A stretch of DNA of 64,000 nt from Burhinus oedicnemus (GCA_008921705.1 VFFE01007109.1:758489-822488), one strand, 5' to 3'. Positions 35,083 to 48,876 are shown, counted from the stretch's first letter. Notes: a model not told the origin generated them from the sequence alone. Made by a program: numbers and translations.

Positions 35083-37887
35083 TACCTAAACCTTATACCA
35101 CTTAGAGATAGCTACCAGCATTACAGAATGTCAGAGAGTATGTCTACATCAGCATTTTATTTCAAATCCGGAATTAATTTTGCTTCCTCGTCATCCCCAT
35201 TCACCACATTTTGCCTCACATTGCAGGGCATTCTCAGGTTGCACAAACTGGATATATCTTGGATGCAATTAGACTAGAAGATGCACTCCCAGTGCATTTA
35301 CTGTGCGTCAGCTGCTAACGGGCATTCAGGCCATGGGACCAGAAGAGAGCTAGTCGAAGTGAAATCCCCAGTACTCATGTGATGAACGTTGCGTCCTCAG
35401 CTCTAACTGTATCACTCTACAGATCAGATTCTACTTTTAGAGCTCACCAGAGCACTCAGGTGTTCACACTTGGTGGCCTGTTACGTTCACTCTACTTATA
35501 TTCCTCTATACCAGGACTTGTAAACATATTGGTGTTTCCTCTAAATATAAGGACTGATCAGAGGATCCTCTTCTATACAAGGACATGCCTAAACATTGTT
35601 ACATATGTATTATTTTTTTCATACTTCAATTTCAAACTCTGCTGCAAAGACATAACTAAATGTTGACGGAAAAGTTCACCAGTGCTACATTAGTTTCTGC
35701 TAAACTGAACATAGCTTCACCCTAAAACTTATCTTCTGGGTTTTGTTACTACATGTTTAGCACCAGCTGTTAATACAAGTACCATTCCAGCCTTTCTACT
35801 AGCACGGTAAATATTTGGTTGATGATTTCCCTTAAATCAGCAGTTCTCATACTAGGATACCTATGAGGAAATCAATGATATCTGAATCAGAACATCCTTT
35901 CACTCACTACTCCCAATCTCTATGGCAATTTGCAAAGCCCAATTTGTCCTTTTGCTCAGTTTCATTAATCCAAGATGAAGATCTTAAAATCTCCCAAGTG
36001 GCCTTTAATTAATGGCTGACACGAATACACAAACACTTTCACTCAGACTGACACTGGAAGTTAACAAACATATCTGCAGTCCCTTAGGATTTATTGACAG
36101 CCTTTTCTCAAACCATGGCTTGCAGAGCTGTTGCTTATTTGCCCTCTAAACATCTTGGTTCAAAAGTGGCCAGAACGCTGCCGCCTTCTTCAAACATTGA
36201 TATAACTTCAGGGAGGAAAACGATAACGTTTTAGTTCACCTTTCTCTGTTCTACTTGGCAAAGAAACATGTCAAGTACACCCAGAGTAGGGATACATACT
36301 CTCCAGTACATTTAGATTTCAAGCTTCAGCTCCTGAAGCACTTTCTTAGGAAACCCCTCCTTTCTGCGAAATTCTTTCCTTTTCTAAGGTTATAGCATCA
36401 CAGATATGGAAAGACAGGCCAATGCCTCATATCAACATGGAAAGATAATTTGTATATTTCCCACTGCATTATAGATGTTAATTCACTGTGTGTACAGCCA
36501 CTCTGCCGCACCATTACACATGCATATGATGACTTCCTTGACATCTGCATTAGTTGCGTTAACAGAGATGTCAGAGAAATGTGCTCTTTTAGAGTGCTAT
36601 TGACAGGATCAGAATGCCGTTGCTCTTTCTAATACCACTTCCTCCTTCCCACGGTTCAGCAAGGCTGTTTCTGTTTAAAACAAAAATATAATCTGTTTAT
36701 AAGAGATCTCTAATCCTGCTTTCTTTACAGAGGCTCACATTAGTAAGCAGGGTAATGAATATTTTAATAGGCTACTGGAAGTTTGCTGTAGTTGGTGTTT
36801 GGAACATGCTACTTCTTTACAGGGATCCCTCTCACGAGCACAACGGGAGCATCACCACAAATGACAGTGTTCTCTCTCTGCTAGGCTCACCCCAGAACCG
36901 CTCTGTGGGCAGAAAGGGACCAAGCCACATAACAGTCATGTCATTGCTGTCACAATTAGCAGACACAAAGGACAAAAGTGGCTACGTACAGCAGCAGCAA
37001 GATCCCTCAGAAGAAATCTTTGCCAGCTATTCAGCATGACCTGGAGAAGCAGAGGGGTAATCAGTAAAGAAAGAATATCTAAAGCAGTGTGGGATCTGCC
37101 ATGCAATATGAGCAAAATACTGTTACAGTAAGTAAGATATCAACTAAGCTGGGCAGGTGAGGTAAAGAAAGGCTCCAAAGTACTGAATGCCTCAGATAGA
37201 TCCTGTGCCTCCCATTCAGCGGGATACGTAACACGGCACTTTTCCATGGGCTTCATAGGCCTGGGCTTGTTCAGCTCAGCAGTGGGAAAGGAATTTCACA
37301 GAGAAGAATGTTTCATTTCACAGAAACTGCATGTTGGGAAAAGATTATTTGCAAGTTTGCCTGAAAGCTGAGAAAAAGTGTGGGTGTTCTTTTAAAACAA
37401 AAAAAAGTGAAAAACGTATAATTACTTCATAGCAGTTAGTAGAAGTAACAATACTGAACAAATTGCAGTGATTACAAAATCCTCTATAAATATGGGTAGC
37501 ACTATTCTTGACAATAATTAGTGAACAGCATCTTCTCAATAGTATCATGATTAATATTTATTCTGATGTCGTTTTTGTTCTGGGAGATGGGAGGGGACGA
37601 AAGGGAAGGGAGATAACATTCTAAGAGAGCTGAGTATGTTTGAGAAGCAGAACCAAAAGCATAGAAAAACCTGCTTTATTTTTCTGCTTACTGTCATTCC
37701 CCCTCCCCTCAAAAAGGCAATGCAAATGGTGCTTTACTGGTTTTAAAAGTAAAGCCAGAAATTATGTGGAGTTGGGACTGCTGAATTATTCATGAGTTCT
37801 GATTGAATGGGATCATTATCTCTGTCCTTACAAGCTAATAAATACTGTCTAATGCCTGGGTACTGTTTTGATCTAATAGTGTCAGAG
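35083..37887. other. Unique AT-rich sequence, nothing recognised
   Basis: Frames up to 95 codons, none with a recognisable domain. No RNA gene or repeat seen. Confidence 0.55.
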
Positions 37888-37914
37888 AAAAAAAAAAAAA
37901 AAAAGAAAAAAAAA
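37888..37914. repeat. Poly(A) tract interrupted by one G
   Basis: Seventeen A, one G and nine A. No retrocopy body is recognisable before it. Confidence 0.92.
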
Positions 37915-38154
37915 CTTCGTTTTTGCAAGCTAGAGCCTAAATTAGGGAGGAGCTCCCTGATGAGTTCATTGCAGGAAAACCATGGGGTTTTTTTCCCTTC
38001 CATTGACTACGAGGTTCACTTTGCAGTTCCCAGTCTCATTTGCTGCAATGGCATTTTAACTTGGGCATGAGGTTAAGATGTCACTCAGCGGTATCTATAC
38101 AATGACTTATCATTTCTTATTCCTTTCCCATTTTCAATAGTCTTACTGTTCCTT

Positions 38155-38169
38155 CCCCCCCCCCCCCCC
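38155..38169. repeat. Poly(C) tract, 15 bases
   Basis: An uninterrupted run of 15 C; together with the C13 run at 55216-55228 and the G19 run at 27721-27739 it is one of three long G/C homopolymers in otherwise AT-rich DNA. Confidence 0.9.
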
Positions 38170-38689
38170 GCCTTTCTAATCTCTTGCACCTTGCAGTACA
38201 AAACACCCAAAACTAGCGTACTTTCAGAGGCAGACAGAGCACAGGAAGCGATTATGCTGTCTAATCATCTGCCTGTCAGCAGTCAAATAATTTTAAATTG
38301 CATTGTTCTGTGATTTATTTCAGGATTGACTGTGGTGAGTCTATACTCACTTGATTTAATATCACTATAAACTAAATGTTGTATGAAACCTGAATTAAGG
38401 TTCTGCTCAGAGAGCTATCGAAGAGGGAGGGGAATTTGTTAGAGGTGCAATGCCAAACAATATTTGTTGATAACATTTGAAACAACAACAACAAAATGGT
38501 TCAAAACCTGCATAAATTAAAATTAAAGCCAAGACATTTCATTGGATAGCTTTTCATATGCTTTCTTGAGGATTACTTTTGGAACAGAACTTGTTTCAAT
38601 AAGAGGAAATAATTAGGATATTATTACAAGTTAAAAAACCCCTCATAATTAGATAGGGATTAGTAACTTCGTTTTCATATGATTAACAC

Positions 38690-38835
38690 AATAAAACCCA
38701 TTTTTCCCCAAAGTAATCGGAGGCCTATTAAGCAACATGAGATCATATATCAAGGGGCCTTTTAGTAATTCAGCAGTTTGTAACATTTACACAGACTGAA
38801 AGACTTCGACAAAACAGCTGGCTTCATTCTGTCAA
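38690..38835. other. Possible conserved noncoding element
   Basis: Unique, non-repetitive, stop-rich AT sequence whose texture resembles vertebrate conserved noncoding elements. This is an impression only; conservation cannot be measured from one sequence. Confidence 0.15.
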
Positions 38836-38932
38836 GAAAACCCACAGTTTTGGGTGCATTTATTTTGAGGTCTAACACAATCCTTGAAATTATACCATTT
38901 AAATAAGGATTTTTTTAACAAGAGTGAGAAGT

Positions 38933-38965
38933 GTGTGAACAGTTAGAGGAAAAGTGTGAACAGTT
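38933..38965. repeat. 12-bp direct repeat with 21-bp period
   Basis: GTGTGAACAGTT occurs at 38933-38944 and again at 38954-38965. A local duplication; no function suggested. Confidence 0.85.
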
Positions 38966-39379
38966 TGGTAAATAGTGTATCAGTAAGAGCTCTCTGCTCT
39001 TCCCAGTTTAGCATGGGAGGACCCACCTGGTACATCTGGAGTTTAAGGAGTAAGCATCTCCTAATAATTGGCACATTTCAAGCTTACAAATGCCTAGTTT
39101 TATGGTATTTTGTTAGTAAAATCATGTTAAATGCTTAGCTCCATTATGATAACTAGGCTAAATATGAAGCGAATTATTGACACATTCGCTCTTTGTACAC
39201 ACAGCTCATAAACAATAAGTAATAAAGAACAGATGCAATGTAAATTTAGCTTCCTGAGTCTATTCAGTGGAATAATTCTCCAAACATTACCTTTTTAGTC
39301 TCCCTTTTTAGTGCTTTTAACTGCAGTGAAAATACAAAATTGTTCCTTTTGTTGTTATTAAGTAGGGACGTGATCACCC

Positions 39380-39560
39380 ATTCTGGCTTTTCCGCATTTT
39401 CTGCATATGATGCCAGTCATCGCAGCCAATGAGACCTTCAGACAGTAGCCATTATCTGTCACAGTCCTGGACCAAAATAACAAATAATATGCCTGGAGGT
39501 GCTGCGTTTTGTGACTGCTAGTTTTCCCGCATGGCATATGCCTAGATAGACTCAGATGAG
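39380..39560. promoter_or_regulatory. Possible regulatory element with E2F site
   Basis: TTTTCCCGC at 39522-39530 matches the E2F consensus exactly. It is followed at 39533-39542 by the perfect 10-bp palindrome GGCATATGCC, which contains an E-box-like CATATG. The surrounding 180 bases are unique and locally less AT-rich. Function is inferred from motifs alone. Confidence 0.2.
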
Positions 39561-40221
39561 AGGTGATTGCACAAAACTGTGATTGTGAGATGACTTAGCA
39601 GAACCCGTGATGATGCCCTAATGGCCTCCTGCAGAGGGGAACAGGGGTAATTGTTTGTCAGGGGAAGGAACACATCTGTAAGGAGGCATCCTCTGCAAAC
39701 CAAGCAGCCATGTGGAAAAAAGAAAGGGAGACTCACAGTGCAGCAAGGCTGCATTCGAGCCTAATAAAATGAATAACAAAAAGAGGTGAAAAGCGAAACA
39801 AGGTATTAAATGACCGGGTTAAAAAGCCTGTTACTGGTGGGCTCTGGATTAAAAAGAAAACAAGTTGTCTCCAGGCAGTATGGTTCTTCTAAAATGATGC
39901 GGTGAAATTCTGTGACTCCCAGCAAGGAAAGTTAAAGCAACAAACCCAGGAAAGGTAAATGCATTCCCCCACAGCAAAAATGGGCACAGAGCAACGAGTC
40001 TCCCTGTGCGTCCTCACTTGTAACAAGGTGGCTTGATAGTCACCAACCCTTTGCCGCAAAATGTTCTTCTTCCGTTTTTTTAATCTTCTGTTTAAATTAT
40101 TTACTTTCCATGTGATCACTGCATAGAAAACTGACATCATCCCAACATCCTTTCTAGAGCAAAGCTATTGGAATTGAGAAATGAGAAACCATCAGTGTCA
40201 AGTCAGGCAATTAGGGCATCA

Positions 40222-40279
40222 GTCACATCAGTGGGAACTTGCCTTTAATGTCAGCTGGGGCAGAAACAGGCCCTTAGAG
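40222..40279. repeat. Ancient sauropsid palindromic repeat, partial copy
   Basis: CAGTGGGAACTTGCCTTTAA followed by GTCAGCTGGGGCAGAAACAG and GCCCT parallels the CAGTGGGAGTTTTGCCATTG / ACTTCAGTGGGGCAGGATCA / GGCCC order of the old sauropsid repeat. Diverged, about 58 bases. Confidence 0.45.
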
Positions 40280-42315
40280 CATATTAAGGACCTTATTTTA
40301 TACTCTTTCAGCATCTTCTATTTGATCAGAAATAAACTGGAGCAAACAAGCTAATTAATCGCATACAGAATGATTTCCCCAGTCTTTTCAGCTTACGTCT
40401 TAATTATTTATTTTCTAACTACAGAATAACAAACATTCTAATCTCAACAGAAGTAATATTTACTAGAAATAAATCGACTGATTATAGCTTCAATGACCTA
40501 CAGGCTACAGGAAAGAGCCAAAATTCTTTAAGTTTCATAAAATCATCTGTACTCATTATTCCATTCATTATGCCTTACCAATGGGCCTCTGGAAAAGATC
40601 CACACAAAAAAAGAGTTAGGAGGGGTAATCCTTGGAGTTCCTGCACTCATTTGGCTACACTAACGTAGAAAAGCTGTGCTTTTTTTTTTTTTTTTAAATG
40701 ATGCCTTCTAAACTATGAAATAATCAGATCTACCTGTGATCAAAAAAGCATCTACTGCAAGTAATTAAATAAAATTTGCAATCAGAATTGGACAAATAAT
40801 AACTCTTTTTGTTCTGATGGGTGACTTGGGCCAAATAGAGCTATAAAAATATTTCAAGAAACAAATATTACAGAAATCAAAACAGCAATTACTCTGCACC
40901 AACCTAGAGTGAATTGCTTCATTTCATTTTCAAATAACTTAACTTATTTTAAAACCTTTTTCCCCAAATGGAGGTTGATTTTTAAACAGGAAATGAATCT
41001 CTGAAAAATTAGTTTAATTAAAAAAATGTTCAAATGAAACATTTTTGCATATTCTAAAAGAAAAAAAAAATCAGTATTCTCATCTTTTCCTTTTAATTTT
41101 TTTTTCTGCTACAATTATCCACTGCAATTAATCTAAATAACCAAATGTTTCTAATTTTTTAACAAATGCTACTTTTGGGGAGCTTATTTCCCTAGAATGT
41201 TATTTAGGGCAATGTTATTCAAAAACATTTGGGATGACGTCTTGAGTTTAAGGATCTCTCTTCAAACATAAACCAAAAATATGCTAAAAGTAAAATACAA
41301 ACTAAGACTTACACAGACCATGCTGCTCTGCAAATGGATAGAGTTTTGAGCACTGTGCAATACAATAAATTCAACACTGTGGGTAGTTGCGTGGCACACA
41401 GGCATATATTTTTCTACAGAAAATACCAGGCAGGAATACAGGAGCATCAGTTAAGCAACCGGTGAGAGTACTGACCTGTTTGACCATTGGCTGAAAAGAG
41501 GATAACCCTTCCACTCACACTGCAGTGCTCCTTCTTGAAAGGAAAAAAGGACACTCATTGTTTTAGTAACTACAATTGCTCGAGCCTTCTTAGAAGAAAA
41601 TACACAGGTTGTTAACATGGTGGCTGGTCATAAATTTATGTCAAAACTGTTTTAACTAGAAATTGGGCTTTCAACTAAACCAAAGGGTCTCAGGTTAAGT
41701 ATTTACCAGGAAAAAACAGAAATTGAATTGAAAAAAACCTAGAATATTTTTTCCTGAAAAATGGGGGTGTGGGGTATTGTCCTGCCTTTGACATTCACAA
41801 AGGTGAGCTTCCTATAGGCAAACTGGTCATGGACAACCAGGAAGTATGTACTGCTGAAGAAAGAGGGGTTTGTTTTCTTGGTGTCCTGCCCACATTTCCC
41901 ACTACCTGACCAGAACTCCTGAGGTGTACCTTCAGTCTCAAAGTAGACCTCACAGGAGTGGTAGTATAATTGAGAATAAAGATGGGTTGCCTGAACAAAG
42001 AGAACCCAAGTCTCACGAGTAACTTCCTAAAGAAAGGACAGGTCTACATACCGCTCAAGATCGATATAAACATGAAAGTGCAGACAAAGTGATGGGAGGA
42101 AAGACACAAGTTAGTTTTTAGGTTTTACATGTTGGTTCTGTGCTCTCATCAACAAATACGTTTATGTAGCTTTGTGGTGCCTTGGGAGTATGTTTTAGAG
42201 CTCAAATTTAGAGCACTTATCCTTCTGCTAAATTCAGAGTCCATGGAAATCTGTAAACTTTCTATTCTACATAGAATATGCTACGTATTTTTACACTTAC
42301 ATTCAAATTTCAAAC
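40280..42315. other. Unique AT-rich sequence with a T16 run
   Basis: A run of 16 T is at 40680-40695. The stretch is very AT-rich around 40.7-41.2 kb. No supported gene or RNA. Confidence 0.55.
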
Positions 42316-42366
42316 AGTTGGACTAGATGATAATTGTAGGTCCTTTCCAACTGAAATATTCTATTA
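42316..42366 (+). mobile_element. CR1 3'-terminal fragment (about 50 bases)
   Basis: CAGTTGGACTAGATGATAAT, then GTAGGTCCTTTCCAACTGAA and ATATTCTAT, is the last part of the CR1 3' UTR with one degenerate octamer. Nothing before it matches CR1, so this is an extremely 5'-truncated insertion or a worn relic. Confidence 0.8.
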
Positions 42367-44507
42367 TAAACAACTGAGACAGCAGAAATCTTTTCTAGTT
42401 CTATTATACTCTGTGCACTATTAAAGCTTATATTTTTATGAGATTGGAAAATTATATGAAAACTTTAAAAATACTGAAGTGACAGAAAACATAAAAATAA
42501 CAATTTCTGTCCTAAAGTTTTTACTACAGATCTTACAAATATGATTTAAAACCATTTTATTACACTACTGAAAGGTTTTTTATGTTTTTTTGATTATTAA
42601 AACTGTAGTTCTGAGTGAGTTTTCTTCTGTTGTAACATTTAAGAGAATTTGCATCTAATTGCCAGGATACCAGCATGTGCCTTAAAACTGAAGAACATTT
42701 AAATATTTTAAATAGTGCTTTTGTCCTATTAGTTTTGAAAATTATAAAGGTCAACCAAAAAAAGTAAACTGGCAGCAAAGTGCTGCTTTAGCAGCGGTTC
42801 TCAGGCAGCACACTGACTTTCTTTCACCATACAGAAGACGTTGAAATACTCCTAAAACTACCCTCATCCTAGAGGCAGAAGCCAGAGTAGGCATTTGTGT
42901 CTTCACACTCACTGGCTTTTGGTGAGCTTTTCTACTCAAAAAAACATAAGAAGCAGTTCTTCAAGCCTCTTCTACCTTCTTCATCACAGCTTTTTCAACT
43001 ACATTGAACACTTTCTACTAATTTATTGAAATTTGAATGGAATAAAATAAAATATGCCACAGACTAATAATAAGGAAAGGTTTCTTCTACACCACTGTAT
43101 ATATTGCACCATGCTGATCTGTTAAATATCACTTACACATGAAGGAGGCTAATGAAACAGAAAGAAGCAAAATTTAACCTGCAAAATAGGTGAGATTTTT
43201 TGTGATAGACAGAAAAAAAACCCTTGTTTTGTCATCAGATAGTAAAAAACCTCAATAATGTGTGGCTTTTTAAATCTGAAATCATGTAGAATTGTTGCAT
43301 GTAGACTCAGATTAGACAGACAAAGTGCAGTAGAAGCAAAGTCAGAAAAATTTCTAATAAGATGATACAATTTCAATGATTTTGCAATGCTATAAGGGCA
43401 TACAAAGAACATTTAATCTAGAATTAAGTGAATGAACCTTACAAGAGTCAGGAAATTTTCTGAAAGGGACAGAATGTCTTTGCAACTGAACACAAAATAT
43501 TTTATATTTAATAAAGAAGGGAAGATGCTATTGAAAATAATAGATGAAATTGCTAGATAATTAAATATTGTGAATTCTTATGGGTGATAAAACCAGGCTG
43601 AGTGGATGTCATGGTTTCTTTTCTGTATAGAGTAGTAAAAGTGGCAAGATGTAATTAGTCCTAGAACACAAAATGGCACCACTGGCTTACAGTATCTTGA
43701 AAAGAACAAGACATTATAAAACATGATGGGAAAGAAAAAGACATTACAAAATGTGGTGGAGGCACCACCCAGTTTGCATGGACATTCATGAAAAAACCTC
43801 AACCTACAGAGAAGAAGTAGGAAGACTTTTTATAGGAATTCAGGCCCTAGGAAATCAATGCAAGTTTTGTTCTTTAGGAGGAGATAAGGCAGGATTTCAC
43901 TGCTACCTCAAAACTGAATTTTTGAACATAGGGAATCAAAGCAAGAATAATTTGAAAAAGAAATGCTGTGCTAAACAAAGTCTAATTTCTCTCCTACATG
44001 CTTTACTTCATTGGATGCATTAAAATAGTGAGTACTAAGCATGTGAGTAATCATTCGTTGAATTGTGTCCAAATTCGTTGCTTGCCTGAACCAAGTCAGA
44101 TGAAGTAGATGTGGGCAGCTCAAACTCAAGAACAGCTATTTTCTCATTTTCTTTCCATAAGTTCAGGCATCACACCTTGTTCAGTTTACACCCCTGGCAG
44201 TCTTCTAAATCATTCTTCTTAAGAACAAAAATAGCATAAACAGCCTAAATTCCACTTTACACAGAAGCGAGAACAGAAAGAATTCAGTTTAGCAGGCACT
44301 CCAGATGAAATATTTCCCCCCCTACCAGGCATTACCTCTCTGTTCCAGCTGTATTTTTCTCTTATGGTATAGTTCTCTGGTAGAACCTTGCTGCCTTGCT
44401 AGAAAAATATACAATGAAATTAGCACACTGGCCAACAGTGAATCACAGCTAGCAGTGACGGTAGGCAGCTCTGAAGAAGCCTCCATTACTTATCCACGCA
44501 AGAGATA
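42367..44507. other. Unique AT-rich sequence, nothing recognised
   Basis: Short frames only (up to 90 codons), no repeat family seen. Confidence 0.55.
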
Positions 44508-44757
44508 GGAGAAGAGGAAATGTCCTCAAGCTGCACTAGGGGAGGTTTAGATTGGATATTAGGAAAAATTTTTTCCCCGAAAGGGTTATCAAGCACTGGA
44601 ACGGGCTGCCCAGGGAAGTTGAGTCACCATTCCTGGAGGTATTTAAGAAATGTGTAGGTGTGGCGTTTAGAGACATGGCTTTATGGTGGACTTGGTAGTG
44701 TTAGTGGTTGGACTCGATGGTGTTAATGGTCTTTTCCAACCTAAATGGTTCTATGAA
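44508..44757 (+). mobile_element. CR1 retrotransposon, 5'-truncated 3' end
   Basis: About 250 bases give the end of CR1 ORF2 (CTCAAGCTGCACTAGGGGAG, then CACTGGAACGGGCTGCCCAG, coding the [12 protein letters not shown] motif) and its 3' UTR, closing with TTTTCCAACCTAAATGGTTC and one TATG octamer remnant. The frame is broken: the GTTGAGTCACC segment has lost bases relative to the copy at 48.44-49.96 kb. Both copies share the ACTCGATGGTGTTAATGGTC-type 3' UTR, so they belong to the same or a close CR1 family, although they lie in opposite orientations. Confidence 0.93.
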
Positions 44758-44824
44758 AGGTCATTGGTTTATGCGATTTTATACATGTAGGTATATTATT
44801 GTAATGTGGTTCACTAATCTGTGC

Positions 44825-44848
44825 ACATATATATATATATGCATATAT
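44825..44848. repeat. (AT)n microsatellite
   Basis: About 24 bases of alternating AT with one GC interruption. Confidence 0.85.
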
Positions 44849-45310
44849 CTTTCATGAGGTTTCCTAATTTAGCACTGATCTCAAATAGAATTTTTGCACA
44901 GTAAGGTATGTTGTATCTTGCTGCTATATTTAAACTTTGTATTGTCATCTTAAAGTGAATGCTAATCAGTAAACATGTATGTAAGCATTTAAAATGACTC
45001 ATAATGTGATGCTATTCAAGAAAGTATCTGCTCCTGAGTATAACTGTGTTGTGATGTTACCACACCAAAATAAGTGCATAAAATGCGTTGGGTTTTTTTC
45101 TGTTCTAACAGCTAGTAACAAAATATTTGAGAGGTTTTTCGTGGAAAACTAGAGTAAAAGATATCAGTATCTGATTATGTTGATTCTATATTAACACTTC
45201 CCTATAAAAGTTTCAAGTAGAGCTACTCTTTTTCACTCGGACCATACACCAAGCAGTCAAGAGCCCCAGATAAGCCCTGACACCATCAAGAGCTGAAGGG
45301 ATTGGAAACT
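44849..45310. other. Unique AT-rich sequence, nothing recognised
   Basis: No feature seen. Confidence 0.55.
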
Positions 45311-46133
45311 TCACAGGTGGTTCTCAAACACGATGTGACAACAGCACCTGTGGGGATCCATGGTTCTGTGGAGAATTGGCAAGGGCTGGCCATGTTGACT
45401 GTTAACCTTTAGGGACCCTTCAAGCTCATTCCTCTTACAAATCCCTGAGGCCAGCACAACTCCTCGAGAGAGCATATGATATAGCTGTAGCCCAGGAATC
45501 ATGTTTAGACTGTCCAAGAGGCAGATGTTGGCCGTGTGCCTGTGTCTCTGAGCCAACGGATAGTCATAACTATATAGAATGAAACTTTACATTGACAAAT
45601 CTGTGTGCGACATTGAAGCCACTCACCTGAAAGTCCCTAGTTAGACCAAGGCAGGGCAGGAATTTGAGGTTTCCAGGCAAGCATCTCGAAGTGGGTGTCT
45701 CATGATGTGCAGTTTCACCCTTCATCTGAGGAAGCATCAAGAAAACTGGTATGTTCTTGTAAAAAGACTTTCCACAAATCAGATTTTTCTGGGAAAACAA
45801 ATTAAGCATTTTCCAGTTCTTTCCACTGTGACCTAGTCTTACTTTCTCTCTGGCAGATATCCCTGAGAAATGGCATACAAAACAGAAAAATGTTGATTTG
45901 CCATGTTCTACCTCAGTCTGATTTAGCATAACACAGCAGTATTTTTCTGTGTCTTTTATATCCCCAATCACTTGATTACTGAGTTGCATCATTGCTGAAC
46001 CCTGGCCCGTAAAAAACGAGGGAACACAATGACAGTCAGCCAAAACAACACAAACAGCTGCTTGTCTAGACATATTAGTAGTGTCCTGAAACCTTGGCAG
46101 GCTGGTGACATAATCTAAAAAAATTTGCATCAC
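45311..46133 (-). other. Unidentified long minus-strand frames (187 and 81 codons)
   Basis: A minus-strand frame stays open from 46133 to 45570 (187 codons), the longest in the window outside CR1 and GC-rich DNA. A second one, in another frame, follows at once from 45556 to 45311 (81 codons). The longer peptide is rich in Cys, Phe and His and shows no signal peptide, repeat, zinc-finger spacing or other motif that I can name. No start context, splice-site set or poly(A) signal was tied to it. It may be a chance frame, an exon relic or a degraded retrocopy with one frameshift near 45560. Confidence 0.2.
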
Positions 46134-48440
46134 TGTTTTTGAAATGTTTTATTGTGATTATGTAAATCTACTCATTTATTTTCACTGGAAAACATAAAAA
46201 TGCAGGCAAAAGAAATCATGAATCATTTCCCCTTTGGTTCCTAACTAACAGTATGATTCAAAGGGAGGTATCTGCAAGCTTTTTTCTCTAATGAAAGACT
46301 CCTAAGAATAGCATATTCTATAACATGAAGGGACAAATTAATAACAGTTACAATATGATTATTTTCTTTCTCTTATGTGTGCTTATTTTGCTGTGGCGAT
46401 TATTTGTTTATGAGCTATAAGTTATTTGCAAAGCCTATTTGATGTTCCACCTCTGATTTAATTAGTAGAAGACAGTCCCTTTGCAGTAAACAAAAAAAGT
46501 TTAACTTTTTTTTTTTTAATTCCTGGTAGAATTTATCATTTCATTTCTTTGGTTTTTTATATCCACTTCTAATTATAAATAGATCGCTTTGTGTAATTAT
46601 AATGTGCACATAAAATCCCCAATATATGTAACAGATCGCCACCAAAATTGTGTACATTGGCATCTTGCACACTGGGTAAACGACCCCACTTTGGGACAAC
46701 AATATCACAAGGTGTCAATAGTTCCCACACAATCACTCTGTACTCAAAGTTCCTGGTTCCTCAAATTCTGAAGAAAAATAAATAAATTTTTAAAAGGAAA
46801 GCAGATAACGGGCTCTGACTCGCCCTAGCCATCAAAGATTTTGACATCTGTAGTCAAAACAAGGAAGAAGTTCTAGAGTCATGGGCTAGAACTTTGGGTG
46901 CTTCACTTCCCCTCCCCCTTTTTTGTGTGACTTTTCAAAGTTACCTCAAGCTGTCAGTGATCCAAACTGCAACTTTTCCTGACTGCAACTTGATTGCACC
47001 TTTGAAGACTGATCCCTACACCGAATGTCTCCAAGTTGCAAGAGCATTTAACGCCTAGAGATATTCTGACTTTCTTGGCTGCTCAGAAGGGGCTTAGAGG
47101 TAGACAGGATGAATAGGGGGATCAGAATTTGACCTCCTGTTTTTGTCACTTTAATATTTGGCATTTCTGTGGCCTAAAATGACTAGGGAAATCATTTAAG
47201 AACTAATGAAGAGCTATTTACCTCCTAAATCTTCTTCCCTTGAGTAATGAAATAATTACCCTCCCATAATCATGGAAATATTCAACTTGAATCTTAAATT
47301 GAGCTGTTGTGAAAAGTGGTAGTGATCTTACATAGGTGATCACCATGGTAACGTTTGGAAACTGCACTGTCGTCAAGCCAAGAATATAGTTTTGCTTTTC
47401 CCATAAGAACAGAATGAGAGACCAGGACTGAACTCTTTCAAGATCCCATAATGATAAGTGAAAGCAAACATTTATCTGTCTTACCCACTGGGACAAAGGC
47501 TTTAAAAAACCCCAAAACAAACCAAAAAACAGCAAAAAAACTTAAAAAACTCACAACTCAACCACCAGCACACTGTCCATAAACTGAATTACTTTGTAAT
47601 GTGATATTACTGTTTGCAAGTTTTGTTTTGTTTACTCTCTGTATGTTAACTCAAGGTGAATCCCAAAGGAACAACATGGTAAGACTACAAGGAGAAATCA
47701 AAAGATTTTATTTGCAAAACTTAGATAATTACATGCTGCAAACTATTAGAGCAGTTACTTACCTTCAAAACTGTGGCTCTTTTACAAATGAACCCTCTCC
47801 TTCTGCTTGATTCTTTGATTTCTTATGCAGTATGATTTTCTAAACTGGCAGTGGTCACTGCATCTGAAGCCTTGTCCCTTCGGGCTACCCAGTCCACGTG
47901 CCCCAAGCATAAATCTTGTTCACTGTTCAAGGGACAGCTCAAGGGATGATCAATACTAAGAACATTGTTTTCATCAACAGTCTAAGAGATACAATGAAAG
48001 ACCATACATTGAATATTCACCCTTTACAGAAATGGTCTGAAATTAAAACCTCGCATGTTTTGTAAAACATACAGGACAGTACAGAAGAGATGGGCCATTT
48101 TTGCTATGTTTTTGCAGAAACCAGGGGATGAACTGATGTTCACCGCAACTAAGTGACTGGAGGCTCTGTGTCAAAGCTGAAGGAGCTAAATGTCTCCCAG
48201 TTCAAAGATACCAAGATTTTCACTTTGACAGTTGCTTTTCTGCCTAAATGCTATGGTATGAAAGCACAACCGTTCAAAGTGGAGATTAAGTATCTGGGAT
48301 ACTAACTTTATGTTAAGCAGGATAGAGAAGCTGAACTGTCAATGATACTAGAGCACACACTGCTGTGGAGATGGTAGACAAGATGCCCAAAGTGCATCTG
48401 CAGTTTACAGCTGAAGTAAGGATGATGGTTTTTTTTAAAA
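46134..48440. other. Unique AT-rich sequence with an A-rich tract
   Basis: An A/C-rich low-complexity tract is at 47503-47550. The 105-codon minus-strand frame at 47218-47535 runs into it and shows no family signature. Otherwise nothing is seen. Confidence 0.55.
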
Positions 48441-48876
48441 ATCATAGAATCATCTAGGTTGGAAGGAACTTTTAAGATCGTCAAGTCCAATCATTAACCT
48501 AACACTGCCAAAACTACCACTAAACCATGACCCTAAGCACCAGGTCTTTTGAATACCTCCAGGGATGGTGAGTCAACCACTTCCCTGGGCAGCCTGTTCC
48601 AATGCTTGACAACCCTTTCTGTGAAGAAATTTTTCCTAATATCCATTCTAAACCTCCCCTGGTGCAGCTTGAGGCCATTTCCTTGTGTCCCTGTTACTTG
48701 GGAGAAGAGACCGACCCCACCTCGCTACAACCTCCTTTCAGGAAGTTGTAGAGAGCGATAAGGTCTCCCCTCAGCCTCCTTTCCTCCAAACTAAACAACC
48801 CCAGTTCCCTCAGCTGCTCCTCATAAGACTTGTGCTCTAGACCCCTCACCAGCTTTGCTGCCCTCCTCTGCACATG

